Position numbers and translations under genes: made by a program | The notes under the pieces: model-generated | The model's database searches: none | Told to the model about the DNA's origin: nothing | The model's input: the letters and a program-made list of their open reading frames with translations, nothing else | In this document: piece by piece, positions 33,661 through 37,506 of the stretch | Layout of the letters: every line of letters starts with the position of its first letter | Numbering within the stretch: the first letter of the stretch is position 1 | Source: Glycomyces sp. L485 | GTDB taxonomy: Bacteria > Actinomycetota > Actinomycetes > Mycobacteriales > Micromonosporaceae | Direction of reading: 5' to 3' | DNA length: 37,506 nt | Assembly (NCBI RefSeq): GCF_022548875.1 | Contig: NZ_JAKZEW010000025.1 | Location: 240-37,745, forward strand

Positions 33661-33887
33661 GGATACCTCGCATAGGTAAGGAATAGACGGAGGACCGGGC
33701 GCGGCACTGCGTCGTCGCGGCCAATGGTATGTCGATCGCGTTAACTACCCCTCACCGACCGGCGGGCGTCCGGATCGTGGAACACAGTTCCCACCCAGCA
33801 CGTTCGCTGTGAACGCCCCGAAGGCGCTATGACCGGTATCGCAGCCTGTGAAGGACGAAGATCACCCTCCGCCGGGCGCGGGCGGCC
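33661..33887. other. Intergenic region between recX and serA
   Basis: About 227 bases with no supported gene. It contains inverted repeats GTGGAAC-ACA-GTTCCCAC-like (33777-33794) and CGTTC-GCTGT-GAACG (about 33801-33815). These could be operators for serA or remnants of a recX terminator. Spacings do not match a LexA box. No convincing promoter was identified. Confidence 0.4.
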
Positions 33888-34398
33888 TCATTCGTAGTGG
33901 GCCTCTTCGTCAAGCAGTTCGGCCGCCCCCTCGTCGGCTTCGGCCAGGACCTGCTTCACCACCGGGATCGCCACCCCGGCCCCGTAGCCCTTCCTCGCGA
34001 GCATGCCCACGAGTTTGCGGAGGACCGCGTCCGGTTCCTGGCCCGCCAGGTTCCGGTACCGCCGCCTGGCGAGCTCCAGCGCGGCGGCGCGCTCGTCCTC
34101 GTCGCTCACCGCCTCGACGGCGGCGTCCACGAACTCGGCGTCCACGCCCTTGCGGCGCAGCTCCCCCGCCAGCGCCCGCTTCGACAGGCCCCGCACGCGG
34201 TGGCGCGAATCGACCCACGCGCGCGCGAAGACCTCGTCGTCGATCATCCCGACCTCGGCGTACCGGTCGAGGATCTCGGCGACGACCTCCTCTTCGAAGC
34301 CCTTGCGGCGCATGGCGTCGCCGAGCTCGGCCTTCGTCCTCGGCCGACCCGACAGCAGTCGCAGACAGTACTGCCGGGCCGCCTCCGGATCGTTCGGC

Positions 34399-34424
<26 letters not shown>
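33888..34424 (-). CDS. recX: RecX regulator of RecA
   Basis: A protein of about 178 aa of the RecX family, which binds RecA filaments and inhibits recombinase and coprotease activity. Three-helix repeats are visible: [49 protein letters not shown], then [30 protein letters not shown], then a C-terminal repeat. The only sensible start is a TTG at 34424 that lies inside the 3' end of recA (26-base overlap) with GTGAGG upstream. The frame is open further into recA but is not supported there. This makes it tightly coupled to recA. Confidence 0.9.
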
Positions 34425-35448
<1,024 letters not shown>

Positions 35449-35577
35449 GCCGCCTCCTCTGGATCCTGCTTGCTTCGCCATGTCGAATACGGTAGTCCCT
35501 CCGACCGACAACCCAGGGCAACGGTTTGTTCGAACGGGGCCGATCCCACTGGTTTGAGCGATCCGCGGATCCCGAGG
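35449..35577 (-). promoter_or_regulatory. recA leader with an orphan LexA half-site palindrome
   Basis: Between DUF3046 and the recA GTG. An 8-bp palindrome GTTCGAAC lies at 35528-35535, about 80 bases upstream of recA. The second half-site expected four bases away (GTTCGA) is absent. No perfect SOS box was found in this gap, so recA control may rely on a weaker or more distant site. Confidence 0.45.
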
Positions 35578-35781
35578 TCAGCGGACGAGGCGGGCGGGGA
35601 CTCGGTCGGGCCAGGTCCGGCAGACCGCCATCCACACGGCCTTCGCGTTCTCGCCTTCGGCGAGCGCCTGGTCGACGGTGCGGCCGCCGAGCAGGCCGAT
35701 GGAGTGGTCGGAGGCGACGCTGCGGGCGTAGCCGGCTCCGAAGGTCTCGTCCATGCGTTCCCAGAAATCGCTCAACTTCAT
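35578..35781 (-). CDS. DUF3046 protein
   Basis: A 67-aa protein (MKLSDFWERMDETFGAGYARSVASDHSIGLLGGRTVDQALAEGENAKAVWMAVC) of the DUF3046 family, commonly encoded just upstream of recA in Actinobacteria (Rv2738c-like). Function is unknown. Two ATGs two codons apart are possible (35787 and 35781). TACCGT ends seven bases before the second, and no ribosome-binding site is present, so a leaderless mRNA is likely. It lies 129 bases before recA on the same strand and may be cotranscribed. Confidence 0.88.
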   Translation of the reverse strand: MKLSDFWERMDETFGAGYARSVASDHSIGLLGGRTVDQALAEGENAKAVWMAVCRTWPDRVPARLVR

Positions 35782-35840
35782 TGGCATTACGGTAGGCGAC
35801 GCAGTGGTCCGCGCTCATGAGCGGATGGCAAGATTGCCGC

Positions 35841-36413
35841 GTGCCTCGTGTCAGCCAAGAACACCTCGACTCGCGCCGCCAGCAGATTCTGGACGGCGCC
35901 CGTTCCTGCTTCGCCCGGTTCGGGTACGAGGGGGCGACGGTGCGGCGTCTGGAGGAGGCGACAGGGCTTTCGCGGGGGGCGATCTTCCACCATTTCCGTG
36001 ACAAGGACGCTCTGTTCCTGGCGGTGGCGTCGGTCGATGCGGCCGAGATGGCTGCGACGGTGGCCGAGCGGGGCCTGGTCGGCGTCATGCAGGACCTGAC
36101 GGCGGCCGCGGACAAGCCCGAGACGGTGGGCTGGTTGGGGACGCAGCTGGAGGTGGCGCGGCGTTTGCGCACCGACCCGGTGTTCGCTGAGGCTTGGGGG
36201 CGCAGGCGGGAGGCGATCGCCGAGGCCAGCCGCGAGCGGTTGGAGCATCAGCGTGCAGTCGGCGTCTTGCGCACGGACTTGGACATCGCGGTGCTGGCCG
36301 GGTTCCTGCAGCTGGTCTACGACGGTCTGGTCCGGTATCTGGCGACCGGCAGGGAGGATCTCGACATCATGCGGATCCTGCAGCTCGTAGAGGACGCCGT
36401 GCGCCGCCACTAG
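35841..36413 (+). CDS. TetR-family regulator resembling AcnR
   Basis: A protein of about 190 aa. The N-terminal helix-turn-helix (RRQQILDGARSCFARFGYEGATVRRLEEATGLSRGAIFHHFRDKDALF) is very like corynebacterial AcnR, the repressor of aconitase. RLEEATG and RTDPVFAEAW in the ligand domain also match. In Corynebacterium the acnR gene follows acn; no acn is present in this window. The GTG at 35841 is chosen from the TetR domain start; an earlier ATG at 35817 is open too. It is divergent from DUF3046, with 60 bases between them. Confidence 0.85.
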   Translation: MPRVSQEHLDSRRQQILDGARSCFARFGYEGATVRRLEEATGLSRGAIFHHFRDKDALFLAVASVDAAEMAATVAERGLVGVMQDLTAAADKPETVGWLGTQLEVARRLRTDPVFAEAWGRRREAIAEASRERLEHQRAVGVLRTDLDIAVLAGFLQLVYDGLVRYLATGREDLDIMRILQLVEDAVRRH

Positions 36414-36483
36414 CCATAAGCGGGATAAATCACGTGAATAAGTCGCCGGAATCTTCTCACAGTGTCCGCTTCGAGGCACCGGC

Positions 36484-37446
36484 TCAGCATTCGGCGAGCG
36501 GCCCGGTCGAGTCGAGATCGCCGGGCTCGACGATCACCCACACGAACGGGACATAGCCGACTTCTCCGTCGTAGTCGAGCTGGATCGCGAGGTTCGAGGC
36601 GTCCTTGCCCGGGTGGTAGTCCCAGTAGCCTTCTTCCTCCTCGCCTCTCGGCGTGATCTCGGTGTCGGTCTCCGCATAGCAGTGGAGGCGGAACTGATCC
36701 CCGGCCACGGCATCGCCGATGATCCGCTCCCGCTCCGCGTCCGCGCCGACACCGATCTCGGCGTTCGTCGTCTCGCAGTACCGCCGCGAGAGCGGGCAGT
36801 CCCAGAAGACGTCACCGAGCACCGTCTCGGTCGAGAACCGGTCGACGATCGGTTCCTGGCCGGAGTCGTGGATCCGCAGTTCGAACTCGTAGTCGGTGGA
36901 GGCGTGCAGGCCTTCGACGATCAGTTCGCGACAGTCCCCTTCGACCTCGTCACCCGTCGCTTCGAGCAGGAGCGCGCATTCCACCGTTCCGGGCTCCGCG
37001 TCGGTGTGGACGGTGAGCGAGGAGGCCGTCGGGTCGACACGCGTGATCGAGACGGCTTCGGCGGTGGTGTCGGCAGGGTCCTCGGCGGTCTCGGTGAACT
37101 CCCCCGTCTCGGCGCCGGTCGTACCCGCGGTTCGGGGACCGCCCTGGTCGTCCGCCCTCTCAGCCAGGGTCCAGACCACTCCGACTCCGCCGAGCACCAC
37201 GACGACGATGACCACCAGGACCACGAGCAGCGGATACATCTCGAGGCGGACGCCGCGCGGCCGCATCCGGGCGGTTGGTGCGAACGCGGGCGCGCTCGCC
37301 GGAGGGAACGGCGTCGGCTGGGCCCGCGGACCTCCCGCGAACGGCGAGTTCGGGTGGCCCGCCGCGACCGGCGGGGCCGCGGGTTCTCGGGGAGGCATGA
37401 CTACGGTCCGCTCCGCCCGATCCTTGGCTTCGAGGCGATCGCTCAA
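36484..37446 (-). CDS. Membrane-anchored protein with FN3-like and SH3-like extracellular region (possibly partial)
   Basis: A 320-aa stretch. A Pro-rich cytoplasmic N-terminus (about 1-67) is followed by one transmembrane helix (about 71-93) and an acidic Thr-rich linker. Next comes a fibronectin-III-like domain (ITRVDPTASSLTVHTDAEPG, STDYEFELRIHD) and a Cys-bearing terminal domain (FWDCPLSRRYCETTN, GDQFRLHCYAETDTEI, VGYVPFVWVIVE) that resembles bacterial SH3-like wall-binding modules. Function is unknown. The TTG at 37446 is one possible start; ATG 37398 is another. The frame is open without a stop to the window edge at 37506, with plausible coding sequence (SCQAFAEELQLGALSDRLEAK), so the gene may begin outside the window. 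Confidence 0.7.
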   Translation of the reverse strand: MSDRLEAKDRAERTVVMPPREPAAPPVAAGHPNSPFAGGPRAQPTPFPPASAPAFAPTARMRPRGVRLEMYPLLVVLVVIVVVVLGGVGVVWTLAERADDQGGPRTAGTTGAETGEFTETAEDPADTTAEAVSITRVDPTASSLTVHTDAEPGTVECALLLEATGDEVEGDCRELIVEGLHASTDYEFELRIHDSGQEPIVDRFSTETVLGDVFWDCPLSRRYCETTNAEIGVGADAERERIIGDAVAGDQFRLHCYAETDTEITPRGEEEEGYWDYHPGKDASNLAIQLDYDGEVGYVPFVWVIVEPGDLDSTGPLAEC

Positions 37447-37506
37447 CGCCCCCAGCTGGAGTTCTTCGGCGAAGGCCTGGCATGAGGAGGGGCGGTGGGC
37501 GGGGTC

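Noticed and set aside
33777..33815. GAAC/GTTC inverted repeats near serA as SOS boxes
   Set aside because: Spacers are three and five bases with wrong orientation in one case, so they do not fit GAAC-N4-GTTC.

Overview
This window is chromosomal DNA from a high-GC actinobacterium. The evidence is the very high GC content with many GTG/TTG starts, actinobacteria-specific families (a SAV_6107-type HEPN protein, DUF3046 upstream of recA, a DUF6167-like protein next to alaS), the synteny metF/idsA, and a DtxR/IdeR-type iron box. A Glycomyces/Stackebrandtia-like organism is my best guess, but that is inference from protein style only.

Layout. (1) Bases 171-8760, minus strand: a housekeeping run rarA, a small Cys-rich membrane protein, a DUF948 protein, a DUF6167-like protein, alaS, ruvX, mltG, aroE and a DCC thiol-oxidoreductase-like gene, most of them overlapping or nearly touching. 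(2) Bases 8806-14343, plus strand: an iron-boxed ferric ABC transporter (lipoprotein, permease, ATPase), then a CstA-family transporter with its own promoter. (3) Bases 14420-20325: a secreted or envelope block with a Met-rich lipoprotein, a large secreted LamG/Ig-like/GH43 protein divergent from a secreted PQQ-type sugar dehydrogenase, and a transmembrane Ser/Thr kinase. (4) Bases 20515-26844: aspS, an SOS-boxed HEPN gene, a DsbA-fold/TPR fusion lacking the redox cysteines, a CDP-alcohol phosphatidyltransferase homologue with a degraded active site, and divergent metF and polyprenyl diphosphate synthase genes. (5) Bases 26963-29355: a disordered membrane-anchored protein converging on a coupled pair, a single-pass membrane protein and a PrsW-type intramembrane protease. 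(6) Bases 29610-33660: ilvE, leuB and serA, each followed by a strong hairpin. (7) Bases 33888-37506: recX, recA and DUF3046, a divergent AcnR-like TetR regulator, and a membrane-anchored FN3-like protein that may run off the window edge.

How the genes work together. alaS and aspS charge tRNA. ruvX, rarA, recA and recX serve rRNA maturation or replication repair. mltG trims peptidoglycan. ilvE, leuB and serA make branched-chain amino acids and serine, and metF feeds methionine. The iron transporter should be derepressed when iron is scarce. The HEPN gene carries a perfect actinobacterial LexA box, which makes it the most interesting candidate for an undescribed DNA-damage-induced function here. 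Several proteins keep a family fold but have lost its catalytic residues. I saw no tRNA, rRNA, CRISPR array, insertion sequence or prophage.
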